Assembly: GCF_023278565.1 (NCBI RefSeq) | Contig: NC_064677.1 | Coordinates: 6,758,001-6,822,000 of the forward strand | Source of the DNA: Colletotrichum lupini | Taxonomy: Eukaryota > Ascomycota > Sordariomycetes > Glomerellales > Glomerellaceae | Length of the DNA stretch: 64,000 nt | Direction: 5' to 3' | The notes under the pieces: model-generated | What the model saw: only the letters and a program-made list of their open reading frames with translations | What the model was told of the DNA's origin: nothing | Databases searched by the model: none | Shown here: positions 12,036 to 24,900 of the stretch, one piece after another | Layout of the letters: each line of letters opens with the position of its first letter | Position numbering within the stretch: position 1 is the first letter of the stretch | Position numbers and translations under genes: made by a program

Positions 12036-12671
12036 GTTTTCTAATGAGAAAAGCAAATACGAACACTACGACGAGTCGGATGGGTCCTGAAGAGTTGATG
12101 AAGCTGGCAAGAAGAGCACAGAGCAAGACGGAGCTGATGAAGGAGTGTCAGTATCTCGTAAAGTCTGACCTTTGGGGGATAAACAAGAACGAGCTCATGC
12201 GTGAAAAGATCGTTTAAAAATAACAGATTACAAAGACAACGAAAGGGGTGTATTGGTTGTTATATAGGATGCGAGTTGCCAAGACGCCATTTTGCGAAAT
12301 TTCGCAAAACTTCTACCCAGCACAACTTTTGCCCGCTCTCCGCTGCCCCAGTCTTGGTCATCACAGTCGCCAACAGCCGATGAATCTCTCCTGCTAATTG
12401 GATGAGAGGCAGCCACTCATATCTTTTGCCCAGGATTGGGGACGTTCCGGTACGTCATGCTGTTGCTATAGGTACATGTAGCCTTCTCAGCCCATCTACC
12501 TACTTAACGGCAAATTTTGTAGAAAGAGTCTCCCTCATGGAAATTGCTGATTGAGGTACTTGGCGGCTTTGGTGATCTCATTTCTTGATACAGCAAAGTT
12601 TGGGGCCTTGTAAGAAAGTTATATCCTTTGCGGCGACATGCTGAGCCCCCCTCGGAATAGCATCAACTCCA
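12036..12671. other. Intergenic region, promoter of paralogue 1
   Basis: 636 bp between the ATG of paralogue 1 and the stop of paralogue 2. Contains a TATA-like box and a perfect palindrome (separate entry). No convincing coding frame; two 60-codon frames overlap in antisense over the palindrome and are chance. Confidence 0.6.
12260..12309 (-). promoter_or_regulatory. 20-bp perfect palindrome next to TATA-like box
   Basis: 12290-12309 is TTTTGCGAAATTTCGCAAAA, identical to its own reverse complement. A TATATA sequence lies at 12261-12266, about 25 bp closer to the gene and about 225 bp upstream of the ATG at 12035. The arrangement suggests a binding site for a dimeric regulator at the core promoter of paralogue 1. 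No equivalent perfect palindrome was found upstream of paralogue 2. Confidence 0.45.
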
Positions 12672-14347
12672 TCACAGTGAAGCGTTTATAGGCCCAACCC
12701 CAAGCGTCTTGTCCTGCTCTTGGGCAAGATCTCCTTGTAATGCATTTCCAGTACATAGAAAATCGTCCAACCAGGAATTTTCGTTGTCATTAGCAAACGC
12801 CGCATCCCAGGCTTGCCAGCAAGCAATATCCGAGTCAATGCCTAGGTCAAACGTTTGAAGGTCCGTCGGAATGATCCGGGGCTCTGATGCTTCCACCGAT
12901 GGAAAATAACCCAAAGCTGTGACCGGGTTCGTTGGCGGCCCAATGGTTTGCGTTGCTTCTTTAACCGCGTTGATCTCGTCTTGCTCCCCTCCCACTTTCT
13001 CGTTCGGGTTGCCACTAGCCTTACCACGCTGCTGCTTCTCCGGAGCCCCAGCGGACCTTGCGCTGGCAAAAGACCTCTCGACCTGGCTGGACTTTGAGGC
13101 GAGTGTGGTGGCCTTGTCTTTGGCGTCTCCCTCTGCGGAATGACGGAGCATCTTAACGGCGAAACCCTTGAACACATTCAACAACTTCCTTCGTTTCCTT
13201 TTGCTCAAGCGGCCACCGACGGCCTCCTCCAGTTTCGAGGACATCTCCTCTTCCACTGGCGATGGTATATCTCTAGTAAAAATGCTCTCGACATCGTCTT
13301 GCTCCCGTACTGACGCCTGGCTCGTGGCGGACCGGTCATCGAGAGAGGTCTTGTAGACTATACTCAATGTCAGCCGGCTCTTCACGTCGTGCTCATTCTC
13401 AGAGTACTCACAAGGATCCGGTATATCTCGGTGACTAGGAAAGAGAATCTTGAAGATCTCTCTCCACTTATCCTCTTCCGTCTCGACCCCCTTTCTACGC
13501 TTCTTACTCTTGAGAAGCTTCTCCTGAGCAGCATCGAACCCCTCGACGCTGTCTTCGCCCTGGACGACGTTGCACAGAGTCTGCGCCTTGAGATGCGTCC
13601 CGACTTCGGCCTCGGTTTTGAAGAGGCTGCGACAGCGTGGACAGTTGGGCTTTTGCCTATGAGTTCTATGTAGGTGCTCCCTGCGTACACAGCAGCGTCA
13701 GCCATACCAGTTTCTGGGAGCGGTATGCAACCGCAAAAGACGGAACGGGCCACAACTCACTTCAACCGGTGCGTGCTAGGAAACGCCGCTCCTCGACAGC
13801 TCCGTCTCTGGCTATACCTCGACGGATCGTGCTTCAGATATGGACATGCCATCAGCAGGGGCTTCGCGGGCTCGATAAAAGAATCGAGCCCTCTTGTGCC
13901 AGAGTATTTCGGTTCTCTAATCGTCTCCACTAGTGAATAGCCGGGAATGAATGGACTATTGTACTCATGTTGGAGGCCATCGGTGGTGCAGTCTTGCCAT
14001 AGCCCCGACGTTGGAGTGGCATGCGTATAGGACTGCGGAGGGTAGTCCACTGGCGGTAGACATGCCCCGATGTTGGACGTACTCCAGACCGGCGGGCCGT
14101 AACGGTACAAATCATAGTTCGGATTGTTGGAGACAGGATCCGGAGCTGGCAATGCGGCAGCCGTCGGCCCCCCCGAAGTCGGATGCGCAGCAGCTTGCTG
14201 AGATGGCGGTGTAGTATACGGCGCCGGCGCCGGTGCTTGCTGCTCATAGATGGCCAAATGTGAAAGTTGCTGCGTCAAGCGCTCCGTGGGATCATAGCCC
14301 GGGCCGGGAGGAGTCCACGTTGCCTTGTACAGGGTATGCAAGTACAT
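12672..14347 (-). CDS. Degenerate C2H2 zinc-finger protein, tandem paralogue 2
   Basis: Exons 14347-13761, 13680-13412, 13357-12672; introns of 80 and 54 bp (both donors gtgagt). Product 513 aa from a true ATG. The N-terminal half is rich in Pro, Ala, Tyr and Gln. The ACPYLKHDPSRY...THRLKEHLHRTHRQKPNCPRC region spans the first splice junction, giving one wide C2H2 finger and one CPRC-H-C finger. A conserved EEDKWREIFKILFP helix and an IPDP-F-Y junction at the second intron follow, exactly as in paralogue 1. A basic patch (SKRKRRKLL) in exon 3 could be a nuclear localisation signal. Outside the finger block the two proteins are very different in sequence, so the duplication is old or fast evolving. 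Function unknown. Confidence 0.87.
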
Positions 14348-16353
14348 GCTTAATTGAGGTAATACACGTCGAGAATTCGAAAATCAATGATGCGCTGCAA
14401 ATCATAGAAAGACCCTTAGATACCATGGGAAAAAAATCTCGATATCATCTCCATTGAATTGGCTTTCAAAGACGCGGGGGCGGCACCATTCTTAAAAATA
14501 CCATACGCCCAAATCTCGCAACTTCGCATTTTCCATGATTGGCCTGTGTGACATGAGGTAATCCCCGCACACACTCGAGGCGAACCACGAGGCAGAGCCT
14601 GGCTCAGCTGAATGACCGGTGGCAACCTGGGGGCCGGAACGAAACCAGTGGTCATCAGCTTATCCCTGGTCGACTGCGCGACGGGTAGCTACATTGGAAC
14701 CGTTTCATTGCCCACCAACTACCATGCGCTTCCGCCACCCTCCATCTCCAGCATCGCGGGTGTTTCCTCACTCATATGCCGAGAGAAACATAGGCTTGGG
14801 GGTGCAGAAAGAGAAGCACGTGAACAAGGTGCCTGGCCAATTGCACACGATACAAAACCTTCCAGGCCTATCGTCTCAGGGTTTCTGGAAACCTGCGGGA
14901 AAGAAGTTGAGAGAAGTAAACAACTTCCAGAAAAGAGAAAGGAAGGCAAAGCAAGACACGGAGAGACGACGGCAAAACTCAACTCCTCTACAGGATCTAC
15001 ACCCTCACTCGAGTTCCCCCTCTCAGACGACTGTGTAGATGTTTGCTAGAAGAAAACCGGATACTTGGGTTTCTTTTTCAATTTTCGAAGCCTTCAGACG
15101 TCCACCGTATTCCAAGTGCCGTGAGTGCCAAAGAAGGCTCTGCTACTGCACTCGTATGCAAGGGATACCAGAGTTTGAGCGCGTAAATGTGCGTCTCGCC
15201 CGGTCATGAGCGTGTGAGCTAACCCGCAGCCTGATCTCAGGAATGCGCATCATTCAAAAGCAGGCAAGGCCGGACGGAGTCTTGGCCCGGCATGCCCCGC
15301 TATCGCCCCGCCACCGACCTTCACGCACCCAAAATTACATCTCATTCAGCAGCAGCCGGTCACGGAGCATCCAGCCAACTACCGGCACGTCACGATACTT
15401 TCGCATTCCAGAACAAGTATCCTAGCTAAGTACGCGCATAGTACGTGGCCGCACGTACTCGATGCAAATGAATTATCTCCTACAAAAAGTCTTTTCTACA
15501 AATACAGGGCTCCTCCTCCCCCGTTCCCTTGCCCCAAACGCCATGAGAGCTCTGCACCACACTTTGCTCATGCCTCCATGTCGAAAATCCACTTCTTCTT
15601 TCCTCTCAAGTCTGAAGCCTCTCGTGTGGAATCTTTGCCGCTGAGCGTGGCTGGGTGGGAGTTCTGGTCTGACTGAGGATGCAACGGTTTATTCACTTGA
15701 AGAAGTCTTTGGGCGGAGAGTCGGGGAGAAAAAAAAAATCATGATTGATTGCCGCCAAAACGGAGAAAAAAGAAGTATGCCATGCCATGCCATGCTGACC
15801 CTCTCATGCCCGACCGTCCGTCGCCGTGTCAAACCATCTCTCAAAATTGTTTCTTTTTTTTTGCCGCAAAGGTCTCCGAAAAAAGGTGTGATGCCAAACA
15901 GAAAAATTAGTCGTCAAGTCGCGCTTGAGAAACTCCAACAATGTCTAGACGGACAGTCCGTATCTGCCACAGGTGCGTTCTTCTAGTTCTGTGCCAACGA
16001 TGAGGGACGAATCAGGCCATATTGCGAAACGCCCGTGAAGTCTGCCTGGCCGATAGGTTGCTATGACGCGTGAATCGTCAAAGTCGCCTTGAGGTCGTAT
16101 GTTCGTGCAGAAGAATTATGTATGCTTGTTCAGTGCCACCATTGGCAAGGATGTAATGTGTGCTCGCAAGAGACGATAGTCTTGCAAGAGTGAATTTAGT
16201 GCGAGAGAACGGGATGATACCGTGCCATCAAGTAGAGCGCAAGTGGTAAAACGGGCTCTGGCGCCCTTATTTTCTTCAGGGACGATGTGAGTCGCGTAAG
16301 CACTTCGAGGATCGAGGCTTTTTGAGAGCTTAGTGCTTTCGAGCCGGAGAATA
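14348..16353. other. Intergenic, about 2 kb, no gene supported
   Basis: Upstream region of paralogue 2 and downstream region of the gene ending at 16354. Open frames at 14612-15049 (145 codons) and 14619-15038 overlap in different frames without domain similarity or splice context. Short A-runs at 15730 and T-runs at 15850. Nothing else recognised. Confidence 0.5.
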
Positions 16354-18957
16354 CTAGTGTCGGCCCACTTGACTGTTGCTGGCGCGGCTGCGCTCATCCT
16401 CTTCCATGACATCGCTCAGGCGGGTCGGGTGATGATGCCTGGGGACGGTCTCCCAACCTGGAGCAGCATAGCCCGAGCCGGAATAGTCTTGGGCTGTTCC
16501 CTGCTGCTGTTCTCCAGCAGACGTGGTGGGGGTCTGCAGGTAACCGGCACTGGGAGGGTTCGTCGCTGGGGTTTCATACTCTTCTATACCTTCGTCAGAA
16601 ACTGGGGAAGGTGGAGCAATGAAGGGAACCTTATTTCCCTGGGAATCGCGAACGAAGTGGCCTTGCGCATCGATAGTGTACTCACCTTCAGAGTATCCAC
16701 CCTCGGAACCAGCACCCGTGTAAGTAACGCCTTCCTGACCTGGATCGCCGGATGGATAGAGGTTGCTGGACGTGGCGGGAATGGATTGACCACCAGGGGC
16801 TTGAGAATAATCGCCAGCGTAGCCGGCCTGCTGGCCGCCGTATTGCTCACGGGAGCTGCCATGGCGACTGGGAACACCCTGCGTCATCGGGACGACCTGG
16901 ACGCCGCCGAGGATGGTAGGCTGACCGCTCTGCAGAGACTGGGTCCGTTCGCGTTCTTCATGTTCGCGGCGACCAAGCTCCTCCCAAGCGCGGCGGGCCT
17001 CTTCTTTGGAGATCTGGAGCTCCTTCTTCATCTCCCTGACGCGTTCATCGTTGGCGGAGTGCTGACGCTCCTTCTGGATAGCTGCCTGAACAGCATTCTC
17101 TCTAGCACGTCTCTCCTCGTCAAGGGCCGACTCCAACATGGCGTTGACCTCCTGAGCACGCTCCAGCTCAGCCCGGGTCTCGAAGAACCATCGCTGGAAC
17201 TTGCGTTCAGAACTAGCGCGGAGGCGCTGCAACTCGACGACGGCGTGGAAAAGGTTGGCACCGGCCGCAGTAAGATCGGTGACCTGGCGAGAGAGCGCTT
17301 GGTTGACAGGATCACGCTCAATGTCCTGGTTGTTCTGTTCAAGTCGTCGAATCCAGAAGCTGGTGAGACCCTCCCAATGAGCCGATAAGGTTTCCCAACG
17401 CTCAAACGCGTGGGGAAATGAGTTTCTGGGTCTCGATCCCGTAGCGCCAGACTCCTGGGCTCCTTGAACAGAGGTGTTAGCATGCTGTTGAGTGGTGCTG
17501 GCCTGAGGGGCTGTGCTGTAGGGTTGCTGGCCGGGCTGAGACGTCGACGCCGCTCGACCGTGTCGAGTCTGCGGCTGAGTCGTTGTGGGCTGGCGGGAAC
17601 TTCCTCCCGGGTTGGTTCGGGTTTGTGGGGTATCGGTGGCTACGGGTCGCCGGTGAGAGGTGGGGTCCTGCTGGGGCACGTTGGCGGCGCCACCAGCTGT
17701 TCCTCCTCCGGCAGCGCCAGTAGCGGCGGTGGCAGCTCGGCGCTCCGCATTCCGTCTCTGCGTCTCCTCCAATAGGCGAGCTTCCTGCTCGGCTCGCTGT
17801 CTCTCCAACTGCATCTGTTCCTGTTCGGCTCTCTGACGGGCTGCCTCTCTAGCAGCGCGCTCCTGCATGATCATTCTAGGACCACGAATTCCAGAAGGCG
17901 AGCTGGTAGGGTTAGGGGCGCCAGTGGTGCGCTGGCGAGTGGAAGCCGAGGCATTACCGTTGGAAGCGGCAGTGCCGCCTCCGATCAGGTCAGCCATTGA
18001 TGCGCCTTCTTCTATCTCGTCGGGCGTGAACAGGTTAGGTTGCCGAAGCGCCTCCTCAAGAGCGAAGAGGATGGCACTGCGAGTGTTTCTGGAAACGCGA
18101 TGGGGTCGGTGAGACTCGCGTCGGGTATGAGAAGACGTTGATGTTGGGTCTCGGAATAACAGAGCTTCGTCGGAGGACTCTTCGTCAAAGTCCTCGCTCA
18201 GATCCTGTGAGAGAACTCTTCGCGCACGTGAATTTTGTCGATCGAGGGGAGCGACGGTTCGAGGGTAATCGTAATTAAAAGTCGGGGCAGGCGCAAGTGT
18301 TGGCGTGGGCGCAGGCGCAGGCGCGGTCGCAACCTGTGGTTTGGGACTGAAACCTACTGATGCGGCCTCAATGTGGACCTGGCGGGCAGACTGCGGTGTA
18401 GGACTTGGGGTCGCAACGGATCGCGAAGTACGTCGAAGGGTGCGGTGTGAGAGTTGGGACGAAGCTGGAGTGGTTGGTCTCTCAGCGACTGGATCTGGGG
18501 TAATGTTTCGCGCTTGCCTCCGCTGCTGCTGGCGCTGCGCAGAAGGGGTCGTGATTTCGTGAATTTCGTGACGGTCGTTAGAAGGCGTGGGGGGAGTTTG
18601 GTCTGTCAACTTGACAATGTTGCCCAGGTCACTGCTCTGACCTGTTGGGGTAGACAAGTCGGAATTATCACCACCTTGGTGGTGATTCGGAACTGAGAAA
18701 TGAGGTAGTGTGGGTGGTGTTGAGGAGGATCTGGGGGAACGCTGATCCAGCAAGAGTCAGCAAGTACCGAAAGGTAAGAACACGGAGGTGGTGTGGATTG
18801 TGCGAAAGTCGAGTTACATGGAAAACCGGGCAGGGAAAAAAATGGGTGAGGTTGGAGGGAACAGGGTACAACTTACTCGGTAGGGTGGTATCTTGATAAT
18901 GGGGTCCTGATACCACACCCAAAAATATTGTCGAAGGCGGTCTGTATGAGCAAGTTG
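16354..18957 (-). CDS. Large disordered/coiled-coil protein, function unknown; start unresolved
   Basis: The main exon runs from 18741 to the TAG at 16354 (about 795 codons). It is preceded by a 135-bp intron (18876-18742, gtaagt...cag) and an upstream in-frame exon ending at 18877 that encodes QLAHTDRLRQYFWVWYQDPI. That exon can begin at 18957 after a tag acceptor with a good pyrimidine tract. No ATG exists on this strand in any frame between 18821 and 19593, and the only one inside the intron is ATG-TAA, so the initiating exon must lie further upstream or the ATG is split by an intron. The first in-frame Met of the main exon (17998) would discard about 250 clearly coding residues. Regions in order: Pro/Ser/Thr-rich; SRNTRSAILFALEEALRQPN helix; a long Glu/Arg/Gln coiled coil (about residues 290-350); Gln/Thr-rich linker; FERWETLSAHWEGLTSFWIR followed by a second coiled coil; Gly/Tyr-rich tail. 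I do not recognise a named family; a structural or trafficking role is only a guess. Confidence 0.75.
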
Positions 18958-21900
18958 CTACTGCTCAGCAGAGACGAATTGAAGGCGGAGAAGTGAGGGT
19001 CCAGAGAAATGGAGTCCAAGAAAGAAGAGAAAGGTGCTAAGCCGGAGGTCTGAGGTGAAGAAATTCGAGAGGCTGGAGGTTGGAGCTTGGGTTGAGAAAA
19101 AGAGGGTGGCTAGGCGACAATGCGCTTTGGCAGCGTGGGCGGAATTGGACGGATAGATTGGAAGAAGCGTAATTCGAACGGATAAGAGTGAGACTGGAGC
19201 CACCTCACTGCTGCCAGTGGTCGAATTGAGCTGAGCGACCTCTTTGAAACGAATTTGTCGGGACTGCTACTGACTGCGTGCAGTGAAGATGTTGAAATTG
19301 GCGAAGATGGCGATGCTGAAGATGTGAGATTTTTGGTGGTCGAAGTGAGAGGAAGAAAGGCCGCAGTAGTTTGGAGTAAGGATAAGAGTGAGGTGTGAGG
19401 TGAGAGGTGAGAGAGAGTGTGTGTGAGAGAAGAGGTTGCGCCAGTTGGGAGGCCTGCTGATTGTGCGTGGGGGGGAAAAAGAAAGATGGCAAGAAAAAAA
19501 ATCTTGTGAGATTGGCTTCTCTTTTTTCCCGTCGTGCAGAATGTTTGTTTTGTCGATGAGAAGGTGGATGAGGCGTGAGAAAAGCCAATCTCATGTGAAG
19601 GAAGGAGCGGCCAATTGGGCAGTGAGGGGTGGTAGTTGTGCCTTTCTTGCCCAGTTGCGCCTTCCTTTGATTTTCAGTGTCAACTCCAAGGCGAAGTGAG
19701 TGTGGAGAGCATCACGTAGGACACTCCAAAGGAAGGTACAAAAACCTGGGAGTGAGAAGGTGCAGCACCTTGGGCTGGAAGGGGGGACCAGGAGCTGAAG
19801 TTGAGGTACCTTGAACCTCAGGTTCTCCCACCTTCAGGTTGCTGCTCTTCGGCTTCCTCCTCTCTGCGAGGCGGTCCTCCTCCTCGATGCACTTGGATCC
19901 AATTGGATGCGACCTGCTTGCTGGAGGCTGGAAGTTGGTCGCGCCAGTTGGGTTGGGTTGCGACGACCAGGCCAGGTACACGACACGTCCACCAGCCAAA
20001 CAAGCTCTTTTCTCAGTCTCAGTCTCGGACCGTTCAGACTTTCTGATTGATAGCAACACGAATTGTCTCGGGTTGCCCTGGTAGTAGTGCTCGTCCAATT
20101 CCATCCAATTCACCATATCCAGCTTCAGCTCAGTCAATGTCAGTGCTGCTGCGCGTACGTGACTGGGCTGACGGGAGTGAGAATTGTTTGGTGGCCGCGG
20201 TTGCTCCTGCTGCTACCTTGGGCCAACACGGACCTATGGCAGCTCACCAAGCAACACCTCCTCCATGCGACCTCTGTCAGGATGTGGGTGTCAAGGTCAT
20301 TGACGTCTTGAGTGGGTGGGTGGTCGGTCCAAAGTCGAATGCGCGCGATCAAGTTCGAGTTCGAGGTCAGGATGACTGATGATGCAAGTCGCGCAAGAGC
20401 AGGGCAGAAGGCAGGACGGAGACGGGGACGTGGGACACAAAACGGGATGGGACAGGTGACGGGTTTTAATTGTTTCGGCAGGGCACCGGCATCGTACCCA
20501 ACACCCAACCCATCATCGCGTCAAATTACGAACCACGGCGGAGCTTCGCTTCTCACCCGGCGGACAAGGCAGGGTTCGAACCATCTCGACATGGAGCTGG
20601 GGGCACACTGGAGTCTGGACTCTAGACTCTGCACTGGACAGACAGCATCCGTACGTACAAACCTGAGCCCTGAGGTATTACATTGCCTGACATTAAAAGG
20701 TAGTCCTGGTGTACGGATACGGATGCAGAGTGCCAACAACATCTCCCGCAGGTGGACAACATGGGCCAATTTCCTCTACTGGCGCGCCCCCAGCCAAGGT
20801 ACAGCATCCGCCAATTCACGGCGTGCAGCCATATGCAGGCTTTTGCAGCTCTTTGCAGGTTGTTCCCCGTCGCGAGGTAACTGGTCTGACGCCTTGGCTC
20901 TGCCATCCAACGAGGTACATTGAGATGCGCGCGCCGTGTGGAGCGTTGAGCTGTCGTCTATTGCGGCGCCGGCGTGGAAGATGGCTGCAGCTTTCAGGAT
21001 TGGGCCCTCGGGATGCCTTAACGGCGCCTTCCTAAGTCTGACCGGTGCATGGCTCTCCCCGCTGAACATCATTGCCATTACGCGCATGGGATCGCGGGAT
21101 GTGCAGCCTAGGCCGCCTGGTTATCGACAACCATGCGCGACCTCGTCCAGGGATATCCCGACTGCTCATTGAGATTATGGGAAACTTGGCCTACCCAAGG
21201 CCCCAAGGAGACTCTGCCGGCCATGAGCTGACATATCGGGCATTGGGTGCCAATTGGGACGGAGGGACGGGAGGATGGGCTAGAAGTGACAGTGTGCGAC
21301 CAGGCGAAGGCGGCGCCGGCTGCGGCCACGACGGGAGATGAGAGACAAGAGATTGGAACTGCTCGCCTCACCCGTGTGGGATTGACCAGTGACCGATCAG
21401 CCGTGGCAGGGAAGCTCGGAGAGGCAGGGAAACTGCCTGCGGTGGCCGCGGTGCCGACGATTGAGATTGAGCCAGTGGGAGAAAATCAGGGGGCTGGGGA
21501 CGTGTGGTGGGAGCGCACTGGGGATAAGCTGTGAGCTGTGAGCATGGGCAAGGAAGTGGGCGTAGGTTCGGCCGGAGAGGAGAGGAAACACCAATCAGCC
21601 CTAGTGTCAACCAATCTTGCGCATTCTGACCTCGGCCTGGACCTTGGTAGTGGCCATAAGACCGGCTTCGATGAGTGACGAGGAGATCCATGACATGTTC
21701 ATGATCCAAGGGCACTTGTGCGCCGGCGGTGAGAATGAGCTACTTTCAAGAATGAGTGAGTGAGTGCGCTGTATGGTATGAGAGACGAAGAGTGAGCGTG
21801 AGCTTTAGGACTGAGAGTGAAAATGAGGTGTGGGTGAGTGTGTGTTGTCACTGCGCAGTGACGAAACCTACCTAGATTGCCAGTCGCCTGCCCTTTGGCC

Positions 21901-24900
21901 TCTCTCTCCTTCTTCAGCAGTCCCAACGGGATGGTATCTGCCCGGAGGTTCCCCGTCTAGGCCTCGGGGATCATCTGTATCCGTAAGAATCGTCTGCCTT
22001 TCGTAAGGTGATGTGGGATAGATTGTATAGCGAACGTCTGAGTAGGATATTGGATTCGAAACAATGTCTCTGGAAATTAGTGAGGGAAGCAAGCTATTGC
22101 AGGTACACAATTGCAAACGATCTAAAAGATCTTTGCTTTGCATATGTGCCTGGTCTGGAGAAACCAGCGGCCCTCTCCGTCGATGAATTGTCTAGACGAT
22201 CGGGAACGCGGTAAGACCTGCATTGGCGCGAGGTTCGTTCATCCTTCTCTCGATGTTCTGTCGCCCAGCATCCGACACACGCAGTGCATTGGACAATGCG
22301 TTGAGATGGAATCAAGGAGGAAGGAGATGGTCTTGGACGAGCGTTGACACCCACCGAGCGTTGGAACTTTTCTTAAGCTTTGATAGCCAAGGCATCCCGG
22401 GAGAGTATTCGGATACCGCAGTAGGTACGGAGTATGTCAGTAGAAGTTCAACGTCCAAACTCCATGGAAGCTTGCTGCTTGAGTGCGGGATGTGCCTGCT
22501 CTTAACCCAAATCTTGGCATGATTAGGTAAGGTGCAGTCATCCAGGTCAACTTCAACCTGGAAGGGAAAGGCCTGGGCCCATGTGCCAGCGAAGAGGGAA
22601 AGAACAAGGGTGGCCCGTGCTAGAAAGGGAGCTCGGGGATCAAACTGGGAAACAACGGGTCGCTCCCGACGACTTCCCCCTGTTCCCTGATCTTGCAGGA
22701 GTGGCAGGACCCAATCAAACTACTCATTGGACCTTCCCCATGATTAAGCTCGCAATTGCCTCGTGGACCTGGAACCGAACGCTCCAAGCAGGTGCGGTGC
22801 AGCGGTACTTCCTTCCATTCATCGACGGTTGCAACTTCCTAGACCTGGGGGCCATTTTTCGATTCTTCTTTGACTCTTCATACCCGTCTGTCTGCAACGG
22901 TTTCTACGCCTTTGGGAATCAATATTCGCGCCCCCGAAACTTCAAGTCATTAACTGCTCAAATCCAACGTCGCCCATCTGATTTCTGCCCGTTGCTATCC
23001 ATTCAATCCAACCATTTCATCCGTATCTACGGATACCTTATCGACGACCAAGGGCCATCCTTTCTCGGCGTCTCTTTTCCAATCTGCCGGGCCCCTCAAG
23101 CAGCCTCCCTGCTTCACTTACACTCTTGAAATCTCTAAAGTCAAGGATGCCTGCTTGATAGTATCTATCCGAACCCTCGACTCGTTCAAACGTAAAAATC
23201 AGCACCCGAGGGGGAAAAAAAACTTGCGTCGATTTATTCCGTTGACATCCTTGCCCGGAGACAGCCGCCAATCAATCGTAACAAACCCAAGGGCAAGGGG
23301 ACGCGCAACAGTCCGCCCCAGGGATGGCTCAGAGTCTGCACAAGCCACTGCGTTGGAACCTCACGATACCGGTAATCAACAGCCCAGAGAGCTGCTACCA
23401 GCATGTCTCGCGAGTCTGCAACCCAACACGATCGAGATCGAGATCTGACTTTTCTCCTTCCCCTGATTCACATCCCTTCTCAAGTATTCGCGAACAGGTT
23501 TGTCGACTCAGCCAGCGACCCTGTAAACTCGTGCGAGACAATGGACCCTTCAGGTACCATTACGAGATATCGCAGGGAGAAATTTTGAGCTTCAAAGTCG
23601 AGAGAACTTTTCGGACGATGCCCCGATGCGAGAAAGCACCACGCTATATCGAAGCGAACTCGAAAATTTGCACTTTGATCCGGCGTTGGTGGTTCGCAAT
23701 TCGAAGCCATCAAGGAAAGCGGAAAAGTCGCTCACTCCTCTTCGGCCTCCCTTGCAGCATGTCTCTAACCATATCCTCATATCTCCGACCCGCACACAAT
23801 CCTTCGGAACCACGGAGCATAGCAACATCCCTGGCCTGTGATGTTAGCTGACAGAATGAGATCGGTATGCTAGGGGCGATCGTCCCCTGTCGATCGTCCA
23901 GCTGCTCAGGCCCCTATCGGATTGCCAGGTCGAGAAAATCAAGAAGTCCCCATCTTGCATGGGAAACCTCTTTTCCAGGGTTACCACTTGTTCACTGCCC
24001 TGAATCACTTGTCGCCCTTGGCTGCGGACGATCTCCCGCATCCTAACTTTCGGGGACCAAGACCACGCAAAAGACATACTGCCTTCGTTGACGCTTGATT
24101 TTGCCCGACCGTTTGCTTCCCGACCAGACCATTTATCGTCTTCAGGTGAGCGTCGTTTGGAAGTCTGATATCAATTATCTTCTCAGGCCAACGCTGAAAT
24201 GCGTCTTTGACGGCATGAGGCGTATGGCAGGCGGCATGACGTCTTCAATACAAATCGCTGAAACTCCCGCTGCGGTCAAGGCTTTCTTTCCCGTCTGCCA
24301 CCATTCTGATCATTTGGACGACAGGCATCTCAGCTCGAATTGTCGTTAGACCGCAGCCCGCCATCCGATCGATCGAGCCATACATCAGCCGGTTTGTCAC
24401 ACTGTGGCTGTTGTTGCTCTGGAACGCCGCATGCCTACTGCCCGTCGCAAACGGCAGTACCAAAACAAATGGCCCGCATATTAAGATTGTCACCAAACAA
24501 ATAGAATCAGGGGAACGCGGTTTCCGTCATCCACGGCTGTGGCTATCAACGTCTTGTAAGCCCCCCCGCAGCTGAGTCGCTCCACGAAAGAGATGGCTGA
24601 AAAATGGGCTGCGCTGTCGTAGCAAAAGTTATCTCCACCAAGAGGCAGATCGAGATCGCATATGAGGCTGAGGATGAGCAACATCGAGGTTCACTTGTTG
24701 CTCTGGTTGTCTGATTCTCCCCAGACGAAGACTACCAAGCTCACCAGCTTGTCAGCCAACAGAAGGAACCATTATAGTAAATTGTGTTCTGTGTCTCGTT
24801 TCTCGTCGGAAAATCTTCCCTGCGAGACCATACTACGAGACCTAGGCCCTCAAGCCTGGATTACGTCAAGTTCTCGTGAGATCTTTTAGCTGGATTGCTT

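Noticed and set aside
14612..15049. 145-codon open frame upstream of the zinc-finger genes
   Set aside because: A second frame of nearly the same length overlaps it and neither has a recognisable feature.
20560..20600. tRNA-like T-loop GGGTTCGAACC
   Set aside because: No matching T-stem, acceptor stem or anticodon arm around it.
22581..23129. 182-codon open frame on the plus strand
   Set aside because: Composition reads like translated untranslated sequence; no domain, no splice partners.
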